Shown: positions 24,267 to 36,439, counted from the first letter of the stretch. The stretch is 64,000 nucleotides of DNA from Plasmopara viticola (GCA_001695595.3 MBPM02000010.1:186001-250000), one strand, 5' to 3'. Numbers and translations are program-made. Notes: generated by a model not told the origin, from the sequence alone.

Positions 24267-24879
24267 GACAAGCAGTTTTCCGCTGTGACAACAACGACTG
24301 TAGAAATCGACAAAGTTATAGTGATCGCGAATGCAAAGCACTCCTTTGTGTCTGTACTGCGTTGTTAGTTAATTGGCTCCATTCGATCGATTCAAATGAC
24401 TGATTTTTAAGACTGCACCCGATGTGCACCCACCGCCTTCGTCATCGAATTCGACTTCGACTTCGCGGCTGCTTGATGTACAAATACACATTTGCTCGTA
24501 TTTTATTTTTGTTCTATATCGATTAGGTTGCATTGACGACTGCGTGATTACTGCGGAGTATCAATGTCATTTGCAAACGCATTGCTCGGCGGGTGATATT
24601 TTAGCGCTGCACTAGTGTCGAATTCCAGCATTACAAAAATAGCTTGATTTCTTTAACTACTAATACGCTTCTCCATTAGTATTAAATAATGGAAGCCCAT
24701 CGACTGCTCTACTTCCATACACTTCGTTGGAACAGATTGTGCCGAATTCGCCAGTCACACACACTTTGTGCTTGTGCCTGCAGTATGTTACACAGTACAG
24801 TCGGTACTACGCAACCAAGCGACAGGAAAAATTAAATAAATTCTTAGATCTAGTATAATATCGTGTAACTTATTCTTTA

Positions 24880-25360
24880 TCTTGCCTCAAAAATTTTGTC
24901 GATAATTTTAGCGTCCTTAACGCGGTAATCTATAAAGCGCAAATCGTACGCACCGTGAAGTTTACCAAGACGATATCTGTGGAAACCAATGACGACGAAG
25001 AAACACTGATGCCATGAACGAAATAGTTGTTGCAGACGCAGATATTTCAGTGAAAGTATATCTCACCAACGGTGGATGTCTCATTTCAGCATGGAGCTGT
25101 GATAATGCCATAGTTTGCCCATTCGAAGATTATTTGCATCAAATTTATACGTGTCGTCGGACTCACTAGCTAAGCAAAGACCTCATTTGAAAAGAAGCGT
25201 TCAAGGCTTCCACGGACCAAATTCCGACCTGAGGTGCTTTTGTTAAAGGTCACCAATGATAAAGACCAAAGAGGAAGATGGTGAAGTCAAAAGTGATTAT
25301 GCTTCGTGTATCTCTCGTTTGTGAAGTAGACGAGGGCTATGTAATTTACCGACCGCCGAA
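24880..25360 (+). mobile_element. Fragment of Ty1/copia relic
   Basis: Homologous to 15040-15400: a shared block ETNDDEE-LMP at 24990-25017 (cf. DTNDSEEELMP near 15190-15220), the following ACCAACGGTG string, and a CATTTGA-AA---A run. It is a short piece of the same copia family as 14.0-15.4 and 50.0-51.2 kb, with no open frame. Between 25360 and 25600 nothing is recognisable. Confidence 0.4.
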
Positions 25361-25599
25361 TGCTCATTTTAAGTTGTCAGGTCTGTACACATGACAAATA
25401 AGGTCCGACGTGGAAAAGGAGAGGATGCTAATCGGCTGACGCAGACTATGGCTCCGAAAAGTAAGCTTTTTTGCTTTGCGCAATGCGAGTGTTTTTGAAA
25501 CAACATCCTACCATGATATAAATGAGCAGAAGTCAGCTTGTAAGAAGCCATTGTCCTAGCACAACTTTACTGTGTTTGAGCGCATTTCGCTATAAGCGT

Positions 25600-28500
25600 C
25601 CACTCGGCGACATAAAAGTTCTTACACAAGAGCGTTATGAAATCTTTTGAAGTGCTATTACCTCCACAGTCCATTTGACATTATCTTTCGGGATTATTTT
25701 TGCCTTCAAGGTTGTTTGATATAGAATACAATCAACTCGGACGATTTTGTTACGTCTATAAGCGATAGAGTTCAAACCGCGCTCGAGGACTACTTGTCTC
25801 CAAGGTACATCGCATTAAGCAAAAGGCAAAGCCAGACGTTGGGCGCAAGCGCTTCGTGCAATTGTTGGGGATCAGTTCTTTTTATTCTAGCACGAGGCTT
25901 AAATACTGTTTGTAGCACGCCCGTTGAATTGCAACGTATTGTACCAAAGGTACTCATATGGCTCCCGCATGCTCTGCAAAGCAATACGAAAAAGCCATTT
26001 TACACAGACTCGTAATAGCGTTTTAGCTTCACTCGCTATACACGAAATTGGGGTCAACTAGTGCTGGAGGAGGTCATTCCTGCCTTGTCCTTTTTTGCAT
26101 CTTTTTCACTAGGAAGTCGCAGACTCGCACGACCGAGAATACACGTTTGAACATGCTTTTGAGGTCAGTTCTGGTGGTTAAGGCGCGGCCTCTTCGGGCT
26201 TCAAAGAGTATACTGCTTTACAGTTGTGACCCTTGAGCTTTACACGTACATCAAATACCACTTGTCTCAGTAATCGGTACCCGAACAGCATCGCGAAGTC
26301 ACTTGCCTTCGCAGTGAGCTTTGGGCTGGGCCGGCCTCTTAAAGCCCACAGCCTTTTGTGTACTTGGCTTCTCGCTTTTCAAAGCCGATGTGACTGTGGC
26401 TATGCTTACCATCCATCGCCATATGGCCACCGGCATTTACACTTTTGAGAAGTTGGGTCGCCGAAGAGAGGATTTGAAGTTATGCTGGGGCACCAAAGAA
26501 CTCGTATGACAGATAGCAATGCAGATGCGATCACTGTCAAGGAAATATTGACTTGCCTTTATATCATCTTATGCGAAATCGCATTTCTAAATCTATAGTA
26601 ACATTTGGTATACATGCCTGACAAACTATTCGTCAATGGAGCAATCAACTTTGCTGACATAGGTCTATCCTACGCACAATCGCGTAGGTGAACTCCTTGA
26701 GCTTGTAAGGCATGTATTCAACATAGAAGTTATCATTAGCTCAAAATAGTAGTTAGCAAGTAATTCTTCAGAATGAGTGGGCGTCCTTGTTGCCGTTTCA
26801 TACATAGGTGGTCCGGTTTAATCATACGGGGCGCAGAGCTGCAACTTGACACTATAAGATTTACCAGTGTGAACTACATGGCAAAAAACTTCTCCTCCGG
26901 AGCAAAAATTTTCCCGCACGGGCTTTTAGTCATCTAGAATGTAGTGATGTACCTAGCATTCGTTTGTACATCTTAAGCTAAGAAAAACGCAGCAGATGAG
27001 ATACAGCAAACGACGCAAAAAAGCCTCATGAAAGCATCTTATTTGCTATCAAACGCTCTGTGGTGCTGGCCCTCCCAGCACCACTTGATGTCCTTTTTCA
27101 ATAGATCAAACGACGGCTTTGCAAGACCCGCATTTACCAGCACAAACAGTTGGTTAGGTCAAATCAATTCCCCAGATCCTTTTGGATTGTGGTTTCAAAA
27201 GCCGAGACGTCTTTGACTCTTAAATTTTCTAAAGTCCCATACGAGGATTTTTGCCTCCTCAGCCCCAAACACATACTTTTTTGTGCTAGTTTGAAGTTCA
27301 CACTTGATACTTTTCATTCGGAAGTCAGAAATATAGTTGTCGACGACGAGAGCGAATTTTTTTTGACACTCGCTCCATGTAATTATTTGTCCTTTCGACT
27401 AAGGAGACATCGATAACCTCACACCAATCTCGCGGCGGTAATTACTGGTTTTGCCATAGTATTACGTGCATACACGATGTTGGTCTTGTGCGTTATCCCC
27501 TATTTGGAATAACGAGTCTCTTAACGCCATACCTGAGTAGAATCTTGTATCATCAGGATCATTGCGTCATCAACGCTGTCTACAAGGCTGATTAATGACA
27601 CTTTTATCCACAACAAAAGATTTTTTTATCTCCAAAACAAGCATAATTTTAGAAACATCACTCTAGAGATATTTCTGGATCTCAGCTTAGCCAAGAACTC
27701 AGTAGCTTCGAGATCATTGCAGTTCAATAGCTCTGGTTTCGATGATATTCCCTGCAATTCACGCACCCTTACCGCGATAAACCGATCGGTAAATAACCGC
27801 TGCTTTTTTGTAAATACTGTGTCTTTCTCAACCACGAAAATACATGATACACCCAGAAATCGATAAAATTTTATATCTCTATTCTTTTCGTGCTAACAGC
27901 TCTTAAATAGAGATGTAACACCTCAAGAAGTACTACTAAGAGCTGCTAGTATGAAGCGATTTTGGTATCCGATGCAGATCATTAGACTTTCTTGTTGAAC
28001 ACTGTTACATGCTCTTGAAGGTCAAACTCTACTACTCATGTCGTATGTGGGACAACTTTATTTCTTGTGTCTTGCGGACCTAGGCTACCCACTCTTAATT
28101 CTATCAATTCTTCCAAGCAGTAGTGGCGTTATATTGCCCGTCAGCAAAGCTGTACGACTCACTTTCAAAATGCTAACGTAAGCGTTTGTACACTTGCGTG
28201 TGAATTTATCAATCCCTTACTGTTGTTTCTCCGTCGAGAGATGTTGAACGCTCAGTCATGGTGTGTATTAATCCCACATTTATCGTCGGGACTTGGTTCT
28301 CCCCAACAGGGCGACCCACACTTTTTTGTGACATGCGTTATCTTTGGCAACGAGGACGCGGCTTCTGCTAGCAATTATTTAAAGCCCTTCGGCGAGCTAA
28401 TAGTATACTTCACGGGCTTCCTTCGGATCAGACATAGATCTTGTGCTCGATTTCACGGCAGCTCCGTAGTAGAAGTTGCTTTTTTTGGCAATATTTAAAC

Positions 28501-30230
28501 ATGCTGGGAGCGGATTGAACTCAGCGCATGGATACGTTTTGTATCGCGGAAAATTGACCAGCTACGCGTTTCTCGAGAAACAAGCCTGACTGTGGTTATA
28601 CCCCTCTCGAGAAGCCACTCAAGTCGTCTGTTCAATGGAGCCGGAAAAAAAGGGTTGAAAGCGACCTAAGGCTACGTTTAAGTCGTCTTTTTTATTCTGG
28701 TAGCTAAATAAGAATGTTAAGGAAAATGAGCCTACCTTCAAGCCGCCCAGGAAAAAAGTCATCTTGAATTGTTTGGAAAGTGGTCGCAAGTGAAGACCGT
28801 CTACACACTGAGTCCATAAATATATTCAAGACGCTTGTGTCTTTTTTACTTGCAGGATAGAAAGCGTGAAGTCTGGCATATTTTAAATTTTGTCGGCGAA
28901 ACGTTGTCATTTCTAGTACTCCTTATAACAAAATACTCAGCTTAATTGAGATTTTTAGGTGTGTACCCGGCCTTTGGCTCAGTCTTACAGGTAGAGAGTG
29001 CAAATTCTTGCGCATCTCTTCATCCACAATCAAGACCGCCTTGGTTTCCATCAGTCTACTTAAAGGTAGAATTATGCCTTTCTTTTTCCGAAAGGCAATT
29101 ATCTAAAACCTCTCAATCTCGGACCTCACAGTAAGCGCTACCGCTTGGATCTATGCTATTTGAGACGTAGAGCTAAGCATTGGTAGCAGAGGTTGACCGC
29201 CGCGACGCGGACTAGCTAGTCATGGCTGCAAACGTGACCGACTTCTTAGGCAGAGTAAGTCTTCCACGTAGTACAAATTTTGCGTTCGTCGGATTTAGAA
29301 AGGAGATTCGTGTTCATTATTTTTTAAAAAACTCGACAATTGACTTGCATGGGCGTAGTATTCACTGCAACCGATTACATAGTACCTCGCATAAATGAAA
29401 CGTGCAAAAAGATATACGATTTTTCGATAAATACTATATACTGTCTGTGATCGCAAGGAGATCTACGTGTGCAATAATTTGTCGTTCAAAGAATGATTTA
29501 TATGCGACAATCTATCAGTTTAGTTTTATTTATAAATCTCTCTATGCCCTGACTCCGATTTTCAATTTTCGCAGGGAAAATTTTCGTTTTGGCATCCTTC
29601 AAAATGCATCTGTGAGCACACTAATATTTTGACAGATAGGGTGTCTGCCATTCATCAGAAACCACCACTTCTTTAGATATTTCCAACGATCTGAGCTCGA
29701 AGCTGATTATAAAAGCCTTTTACATGCGCACGTGATTACAAAGTTCTGCTTTATCTAGACACGAATAAAAGCAAAAGTAGTCAAGCGTCCTCAAAAATTT
29801 TGGATTGCGATTAACTTGATAAACAGTTTGCAAGACGTGGCAAAATTATCATCATCAGGTATGCCACTGCTCCTCTGTATGGAGACTATTTTATTATTAA
29901 TTGTAAAGCAATCGCTTTCACTAAGCTTTTGCAAAGGCTGTAAAGGTGATATCTTTGATCTACGCTGAGAATAGCTGGATCAATCCAACACTTTCGTCGC
30001 ATATTTCTCAATGCACTTGAAGGATAATTGCGTCTTATTTCGAGTATTATCCGATAGACGACTGACTCTGCCACGATCAGCCCTCCGAAATCAAGACTAC
30101 CAGTAAAAGAAATCTTCCAGTAGGATTTTTTTGTAGTAAGCCTTACTTTTGACCCATCAGAACTATATATTTGATTGAGCTCGCAACTGTTATAAAGCCA
30201 CGGCAATTATTTGGATATGCGGCGATCTAA
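25600..30230 (-). mobile_element. Decayed Ty3/gypsy relic (RT, RNase H, gag traces)
   Basis: The minus strand encodes clear gypsy RT/RNase H blocks in broken frames. KKYVFGAEEAKI near 27260-27295 is the KCxFGxxExxFLG block. LLKKDIKWCWEGQHHRAFDS near 27050-27110 is the RT-RNase H connection. FAPEEKFFAM near 26880-26910 corresponds to YxxxEKELLAM. A heavily degraded zinc knuckle trace lies near 28440-28490, aligned with the better one at 18.8 kb. Segments 27.4-29.7 kb align in direct orientation with 18.1-19.9 kb. Segment 29.6-30.2 kb aligns with 19.9-20.3 kb. No LTR was recognised. Confidence 0.6.
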
Positions 30231-30239
30231 TCACAACTT

Positions 30240-31640
30240 GCCTTGTCTATTTATTTTAGTTTAAGATAGAAAACAAAAAGGAGAGAGCCAATCATTTTTT
30301 ATATGAATAAATCGTGAGATTGTACGAACAAAAAGCCTTAGTCTTACACTACAACTCGAAGAAGTTCACGCGAGCCGCTTGCAAAAACGTTTGTCAACGC
30401 TGAGAAAAGCACTGGAGCGTCAAAATGCGCACGACTTCTCGTTGTGCTGGCCACGAAGCGTTAACAGAAAAATATCTCCCACATTCGACTTCGCTAATTA
30501 TAAAGCTAATAGTTCATTGAGACCCCACGCCATTTATTATTGTAGTAAAGAAATCGAGTAATCAAAGCCACTACTTGCGCGTGTCGCAATAGCTGAAGGT
30601 GGAAGAAGGCCAGATTATTATTGTCTAGTATCTATATCGAAACTCTATTGGTTACTTCAAATACCGGGTATATTGCTAAAGCCGTAAGTGCCTTAGTATT
30701 TGCACTTTTCGTGCGTTGAAAACAAGTTTGCAAGAAATCGAGCCCTTTTTGAGCAGCCAATATGAACATTAAGGTTTGCAGTCATGCAATTGTCAACAAT
30801 TTTACTGTCCATTCAAGTTGCAGAGGATGTGCACGCGCTGCTGCAATATTTCCCCTGAAATCTGCAAGGGTGCGCAAGTGTTGTGTTAATGTATACTGCC
30901 TTTCACGCCAGTATGCCTTGAGCGCAAAAAACAAGTACAAAGATAAAGTATACGATTTGGCAATGGGGCGACCTTTTCAGAAATTCCGAAAGACAACACA
31001 AATAAAGAAAAAAAACAAAGAGTATAAAATCGAAGCGCGCAGTTTTTTCGACAACGCAGAACTTTACAACGGGCTGTTGCTAATGGTTGATTACTTTTGA
31101 ACTGGTATGCCGTTGGACAAAATTTCGTCCAAGTGCTGATTCGCAAACGTCACAAATCTATGAGGTTTTTACGCTCTTTGTTACTTTTGCCATGTGCAGC
31201 TCCACTTTTGCCAGTGCCGACGGCAACGTAGACACTAACGTCAGTGTCTATCGAGGCTGTCGTTTACTTTGGTATCAAAAAGCAGGGAATTACTTCACGT
31301 CTACTTTTACTAAAGGAAAATCTGAATGATGCTCGAAGTGGTGACGAGGCCACGTCACCACTTTTGAAGGGTCTTGACAAATAAGCTGCAGCAATCGGTA
31401 AAATTGCACGAAGGGCGGACGGTGCGGCACAAGCCGCAAAGTTAACAAAGGTCACCGATGAAGAAGTACAAAACCCAGCAAAGGAAGCGTCGTACTGTCA
31501 AGAAATGCTGTTTCAACGTACGCATTAAATGCTGGTGCTGCGGTCTCTCTCGTCACTCTATTAATGATCTTGATGATGTCGAAGTGAACCAAGAATTTTT
31601 CTGCTGTGACAACTACAACTGTGAAAGAAAAAGATCACAG
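30240..31640 (+). repeat. Effector duplication unit D
   Basis: Unit landmarks: CATTGAGACCCCACGCC near 30517, TTTTTTCGACAACGCAG near 31042, and GTTGCTAATGGTTGATTAC near 31076, where the initiator is mutated from TTCATT to TTGATT. The gene copy (31153-31587) is broken. It resembles unit I (48290-49860) most closely in its 5' flank. Confidence 0.55.
31153..31587 (+). pseudogene. Broken RXLR-like TM effector copy D
   Basis: Homology to the intact genes begins where their ATG lies, but the ATG is changed to ACA. The signal peptide frame (VTFAMCSSTFASADG) is intact only in a shifted frame. The RRLP site reads CRLLW. A stop follows GKSE, and another stop interrupts the LDKKAAA block (reads LDK then TAA). 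The C-terminal part in the right frame gives STYALNAGAAVSLVTLL, a short hydrophobic segment shared with copies G and I. The parts can be aligned but no single frame covers them, so it is a dead copy. Confidence 0.7.
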
Positions 31641-31648
31641 TGATGGCA

Positions 31649-31697
31649 ATTATTATTATTATTATTATTACTATTATTATTATTATTATTATTATTG
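31649..31697 (+). repeat. ATT/TTA trinucleotide microsatellite
   Basis: About 16 TTA repeats, interrupted once by CTA, follow the GATGGCAATT that ends the copy D 3' region. A related but less regular ATT-rich stretch lies after copy G on the other strand (36380-36430), so the seed was present before the duplication. Confidence 0.8.
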
Positions 31698-31787
31698 TTT
31701 TTGTTTTTGGTTATTACTTCTTCCTTTTTGGCATTTTCTTCAGCGACACCATCAGACTTGATGATATACATAATTATAAAGAGGATG

Positions 31788-31965
31788 ACAAGGGTATTGT
31801 TGCTTCTTACCGCTGCGAAGACCTAGCGGCAATCGACCGGGCACACGCATGTCCATTATCTCCTTCCACACATGCGGCTATCAACATGACTGCGAGATGA
31901 ACAGAAACAAACTCAGAGATTTTGCAGAATCTCGACAGTAACTTTACTATATATAAGTTTTTTTT
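31788..31965 (+). repeat. Shared 180-bp block, copy 1
   Basis: This stretch aligns in direct orientation with 55245-55432 (CGACCGGGCRCACGCATG and GTAACTTTAC are shared landmarks). In both places it lies just before a SINE-like insertion and a group II effector copy. It therefore belongs to the duplicated flank of units E and J. No coding function was recognised. Confidence 0.6.
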
Positions 31966-32014
31966 TTACGAAAACCACTAATTTATCCTAGTCAAAATGG
32001 GATTTATTATGCAT

Positions 32015-32343
32015 AATAATGTCAATCGCCCTCCTTCCAAGCGCGGGGGCTAAATGCTCGCGCGCTTCGGGCAGGTGCTCTTGGGCATCTGCAGGTCTCT
32101 AACGAGTCTCACCCTCGACGCGACGGTCTCCAGCACCAGAGCGCCACCTGGGCTCTTACCAAGTCAGAGATAAACAACATAATGGAAGACCCTCACGACC
32201 TCGGTGCTGGCTGCACTGCCCGCCGAACGAGACTCGACGTATGCGGACACCACTCTATGCCGTGGACTAGCCAGACTGAGCCTAGCACGTGCATAACTTG
32301 GCAACGCGATAACGTAATACAATACAATACAAATAATGTCAAT
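32015..32343 (+). mobile_element. SINE-like element copy 1 with 12-bp TSD
   Basis: The body is 32027-32331, a GC-rich sequence ending in AATACAATACAATACAA (a TACAA-type tail). It is flanked by the perfect direct repeat AATAATGTCAAT at 32015-32026 and 32332-32343. It is nearly identical to the reverse complement of 55496-55800. The 5' end is truncated relative to copy 2, as expected for target-primed reverse transcription. A tRNA-derived promoter could not be confirmed. The empty site survives in the unit H flank (37228-37265). Confidence 0.75.
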
Positions 32344-32699
32344 TTGCATATGTTGGGCCTCGATGTTGTGCGAGATCCACATCTGTAATCGAACAAATTA
32401 GGTTTTGTAGTGCAAAAGCGAGTACAAAAGTAGAGGGAGTCCAAGATGCGATTCGACGACACACATTCAGTAATTTAAGAAATCGCAAGCTGTAAGGCCC
32501 GACAATATTTGTAACATTAAAGGAAGAAAAGCGGTCATTTTTGATAGCACGAGTCTTCAGCGGGCGAAGCAGCCATCAGGTCAATTGTATGTGCCACAAA
32601 TAATTGCCCGCGAGTTTCTTTTGTAGTAAATAGTTGCACTAAATCTTACTCCAATACGTGGGGTAGGTCTTTTAATCCAGGAAATTTGGTGCGTTCATT

Positions 32700-32730
32700 C
32701 TTTACCTGTTGCTAATGGTTCATTGCTTTT
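32700..32730 (+). promoter_or_regulatory. Conserved initiator-like element, unit E
   Basis: GTTGCTAATGGTTCATTGC is preserved 46 bp before the ATG of the broken copy E, so the promoter string outlived the coding sequence. Confidence 0.4.
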
Positions 32731-32764
32731 GGATCAGAACAATTCTTCGTAATACTCAAATGTC

Positions 32765-33217
32765 ATGAACTAAGAAGTTTCACCCATCTCCATGTTGTCA
32801 CTCTCGTCGTGTATAGCTCCAGTTTTGCCATTGCCGACGGCGACGTAGACGTACATGTTAATGTCCATCAGAGTCGCCATTTGTCGATTATAAATGCCTT
32901 GGACAACGACGCCGCTAAAGCAATCTCGAAAGCTGTCCGAAGTGGTAACGAGAACACATCAGACGTACCCAAAGTTCTAAAGGCTCTTAATGACCCAAGT
33001 TGCAGCGACCGCCACAACGATAGGAATGGCGAACAGTGCGACGAAAACGCCGCAATGTAAAAGAAGGGTTCCAAAGCTTATAGACGATGATTGCGAAGTC
33101 GCCACCAAAAAAGTAAGTATGGATATGCAGGCTATAGTGTGGATTGAATTAGCTGTCGTCGGTGCGGTCCATTTAATCGTTAATCTTTCGCGCTTATTGG
33201 ACTCTGCTAAGAAATGA
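32765..33217 (+). pseudogene. Broken RXLR-like TM effector copy E (group II)
   Basis: The ATG is followed after one codon by TAA (ATG AAC TAA), abolishing translation from the family start. Downstream the family sequence continues: a FAIADGDVDVHVNVHQ block, then SRHLS in place of SRRLP, then RSGNENTS in place of the DETT motif. A frameshift near 32990 moves the second half (TQVAATATT...) to another frame, which runs to the C-terminal membrane segment and RLLDSAKK at 33217. It is closest to copies H and J. Both defects are visible directly. Confidence 0.75.
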
Positions 33218-33317
33218 TGTTCTTGCTGTGATGACTACGACTGTGAAAACGACAGAATCTCATGGATCGCAAGCTCAATACTCCTTCACGTTCTGTGCCA
33301 CGTCTTAAATCGACTGG

Positions 33318-33346
33318 ACTCGACTTCGACTTCGACTTCGACTTCG
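33318..33346 (+). repeat. TTCGAC hexanucleotide microsatellite
   Basis: At least four copies of CGACTT lie 100 bp after copy E. Equivalent tracts lie downstream of copies A (7157-7176), B (12241-12264, reversed), C (24449-24464), H (38243-38276), I (49774-49794) and J (56783-56806). Copy F has a single CGACTTTGACTTCG, and copy K has lost it. Confidence 0.75.
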
Positions 33347-33818
33347 TGACATTAAGAGCCTTCGACCTCGACTTCGTGACATTGAGCGCTGCATTAGGGT
33401 CGCACCATTTGCATCTTGAACTTCCACGTATAAAAATTTGTTCCGTCGAACTTGTTGATACGCGAGAGTGCAGCGATGTCCATAGAGAATAGGGCAGAAT
33501 GTGCGGGGCTTGGATTTATAACCTAACGAAAAAGTCGAAGTGAGCACTAGATGGTAGAATGCAAAGTGAATATATTCATGAGGTCCTTAGTTCGCAACTA
33601 TTTTCTACCTCTAAGCCAATCCTTTATCTAAGCCAATCAGAACGACTTACCATCCGGGCGCAGTCGCGCCTGTCCAACGCGTCTTTCCATTACGTCACTG
33701 TTGCTTGGTCTCATCGTTGACAGGTATCAGTACCAGTAGCCTACGAGTACTTTAATACTTGTCGAGGCCCCCTATCTCCATCAATTATACGATAATAATC
33801 CACGGTATTTTTTTAAAA
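33347..33818 (+). other. Unit E 3' flank, nothing else recognised
   Basis: A second CGACTTCG string occurs near 33368. The rest contains no convincing ORF. A 33781-33840 run of C residues leads into the TIR element. Confidence 0.4.
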
Positions 33819-34595
33819 GGAGCCACTCACCAGCCCCCCCCCTTTTCGTAGATCAGCGTCCCCCCTTCTAAATAAAGTACTCCTAAACTATAATGATGAT
33901 CTTTGGTTGGCTGGAGTGAACATCATTGGATTTGAATGTTCTGTAGGATATAGAACATTCTCGATGAAAAAAAACTTTTGCACGTATCGGAGCTAATAAT
34001 TTGATAACGATCGCGACAGAAGATCATTGTTCTAGGAAGCAGGATCGGCATGAACAAGTAATAAAACTAAGTACTAGGAGACCAAGCAGACTGTTTTCAG
34101 ATCGACAGTACCCAAATCATCAAGGTTGACCTCTGCATTGGCTGATCGGTGTCCAACTCTTCTTGTTCTTTTGCACGTAAATATAAAGACCTAATACTGC
34201 GATTGAAGGGTTACTGCCGAATGAGCCTCTCTCAGCGACGCGTAAGTATTATCAACGATGGATTCTAGTTGACTCATAGTTGAAGAAATGGAAGAATAGG
34301 GAGCCGCTAATCAGACCCCCACCCTTTTAATATTATAAACTAGGAGTGCAGCATTTAGGGCAGCAGCTCATATGACAGCATCCTACAGAACATTCAAATT
34401 CAATGGTGTTTGCTCCAGCGAAGACACAAAAAAAAGAACAGAACATTCAAATTTAATGGTGTTCGCTCCAGCGAGGGCATCCTACAGAACATTCAAATTC
34501 AATGGTGTTCGCTCCAGCCAATCATAGACCATTATTATAGCTTAGGGGTACTGCATTGAGGAGGGGTTTGGCTGATGAAAAATAAGCGGCTCCCT
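33819..34595. mobile_element. TIR DNA element with nested repeats
   Basis: The ends are long imperfect inverted repeats of about 130-140 bp. GGAGCCACTC...TATAATGATGATC...GGCTGGAGTGAACATC at 33819-33965 pairs with the reverse complement of 34475-34595 (GGCTGGAGCGAACACC, TATAATAATGGTC, GGGAGCCGCT). Inside, 34305-34420 carries a further copy of an outer end, and a 38-bp string (ACAGAACATTCAAATT...GTTCGCTCCAGC) occurs three times at 34380-34520. No transposase is present, so this is a non-autonomous, MITE-like or nested element. A clear target-site duplication was not found. Confidence 0.6.
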
Positions 34596-35169
34596 TTTCG
34601 ATTGTGAAGTGGTCTAAGGCAAAAAAAATCTCCTTTTCTGGGTGAAATTTTACTACGTAAAAGCCGTTGCGCGCGTCGCAATAGTTTCTTTTTAGCTTAA
34701 GGGAAAAGAAGTAAAAGAAGGCCAAAAAAATTTTTCTTCAACCTTTTTTAAATTTTTATTAGTTATTTGGTATAGTAAGTAAATTATTACAACAAACCAT
34801 GTCACTGCCTTTGTCTTTGCACTTTCCGCGTCGCCCCACCGTTGCCCTTTTTCAGCAGCCAAAAATAAAAATTAAGGCTTGCAGTTATGACAACTTTACT
34901 ATTCACTCAAGTTGCTGCAATATTCCCCCTTTGATCTGGACGTATAAGTTTTGGGTGAATGTTGCAAATACTGTAAATTGATACATTACGCCTCAAGTAC
35001 AAAACCCAAAACCAAAAATAGAGAAAGAACAATTAGACGACCTTTTGAGAGATTTCCGAAATCACAACCGCTCGCAAGATGTTAGAGACGGCGATGTTTG
35101 CAAAATAAAAAGAGAGTATATAGTACAAAATCACAGCGCGCGATCTTTTTCGACAACGAAGTACTTTAC

Positions 35170-35210
35170 AGCGGGCTGTTGCTAATGGTTCATTACTTTC
35201 GAATTGGCCT
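35170..35210 (+). promoter_or_regulatory. Conserved initiator-like core promoter, unit F
   Basis: GTTGCTAATGGTTCATTAC with TTCATT at 35189-35194, 60 bp before the ATG, followed by the conserved TTTCGAATTGGCCTGCC spacer. Confidence 0.45.
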
Positions 35211-35253
35211 GCCCTTCAACAATTCTTCGTGCAAGTGCTGATACGCAAACGTC

Positions 35254-35721
35254 ATGAATTTAAGAGTTTTTTGCGTTGTCACTTTCGTCGTGTGCAGCTC
35301 CACTATTGCCAGTGCTGACGGCGACGTGGACGCCAACATTAATATCCACCAGAGTCGGCGTTTACCATTAAAAATGGGGAATTGGGTCAAATCTGTTTTA
35401 CCCAAAAGAACCTCGAAAGTTGCTGAAAGTGGTGACGAGGCCACATCACCACTTTTAAAAGCGCAGAAGGATCTTGACAAGAAAGCTGCAGCAACCAGTA
35501 AAACTGCACGAGCGGCGGACGATGCTGCGCAAGCCGCAAAGTTGAACAAGATTCCGGATGAAGAGGTCCAACAAGTAGGAAAGACATTTTTGAAACTGTC
35601 ACCAGAGACGAGAAAATTGGTGAGAAGAGCTGCCAAGGTGCTTGGAAGGGCTGTAATAGTTTTGCTTGCTCTTGCCATCGCCATAGCGATCGTATCAATC
35701 TTGCCGAGGAAATTGTCGTAA
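35254..35721 (+). CDS. Secreted RXLR-like protein with C-terminal TM, copy F
   Basis: The longest intact member, 155 residues. The signal peptide is shorter by three residues (1-21). It is followed by DGDVDANINI and HQSRRLP (RRLP 35-38), then ESGDEAT at about 58-64. The Ala-rich middle (KAAATSKTARAADDAAQAAKL) is kept, with an insertion before the basic LVRRAAK. A strong hydrophobic segment (about 130-150, VIVLLALAIAIAIVSIL) ends PRKLS. Upstream the flank is unit-like and begins right after the TIR element. Downstream lies a convergent broken copy (G). The inferred role is as for copy A. Confidence 0.75.
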   Translation: MNLRVFCVVTFVVCSSTIASADGDVDANINIHQSRRLPLKMGNWVKSVLPKRTSKVAESGDEATSPLLKAQKDLDKKAAATSKTARAADDAAQAAKLNKIPDEEVQQVGKTFLKLSPETRKLVRRAAKVLGRAVIVLLALAIAIAIVSILPRKLS

Positions 35722-35999
35722 GTCCACCGACTGATGCAAAAAAAAGCTAGGCTGCCTTTAATGTGTACTAATCGACTTTGACTTCGTACCAGCTCGGTAG
35801 TTATGTTCGCATTTGCTTTTGGTTTGTCCTTTTTTAATTTCTTTTCGCTCAGCTTTTAGCCAGCTGCTCCGATGACTGAGCAAACGCTGCAGTGAGTCGC
35901 TGTTTTCTGTATCCACACTACGCGCGAGACATTGCGGGCAAGACTTTATGCGCTGCTCTAGCGTGGGTTTTCAGCGTGTGACAACTGTCAACAAACTCG

Positions 36000-36250
36000 C
36001 TAGTTACGCACACTTTGTGCATGAGTCTGCAGCAGATTGGCATCAGAGTAAAATCGGTAATGTGACAGGTAGAAAAGGAAATTGAGTTTGAATTTGCTAT
36101 AATGTCGTGTGAAACATTTGTCCAGTCTTGCCACAACATATCCTTTTCGCAAGTGTCAGCACCGATCGTGCTACCAGGAAATTTTCTGCAACAACGCAAG
36201 TCGCTACGTAGCTTAATACAACACAGAGGCAGTCAATATTTGTCTGCCCG
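36000..36250 (+). repeat. Unit F 3' flank block
   Basis: Contains the CACACTTTGTGC string and a CTTGCCACAAC string followed by an imperfect match to the rest of the 3' block shared with 1380-1720, 7310-7590 and 38410-38720. It abuts the 3' end of the minus-strand copy G. Confidence 0.55.
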
Positions 36251-36439
36251 ATGCTTAATGGCTTCGATATACCTTAGCATGTGTTGTTGACGCATATTGG
36301 AGAGGCTTGATAAAATTGTGGCTTTTTACAAATTGCGGACTGCTTTTTAGTGCTTGGAAGTAAAAATACACGGTAAAAGTAATAATAGTCATAATAACAA
36401 TAATTCTATTAATAGTAATAATAAAGGCCATCAGTGTGC

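Larger units (their letters stand above)
22840..24860 (+). repeat. Effector duplication unit C
   Basis: Closest in layout to units A and K. The GAGACCCCACATCATC landmark is near 23135, GAAGTGGTTTAC near 23160, the CGACAACGCAGACC block near 23608, the gene at 23835-24266, a CGACTT tract at 24449-24464, and CACACTTTGTGC near 24760. No second gene is present. Confidence 0.65.

Noticed and set aside
35193..35684. 163-codon minus-strand ORF opposite copy F (and similar ones opposite A, H, J and K)
   Set aside because: The Ala-rich coding sequence gives long antisense frames; all of them are complements of the real gene and start inside it or its leader.
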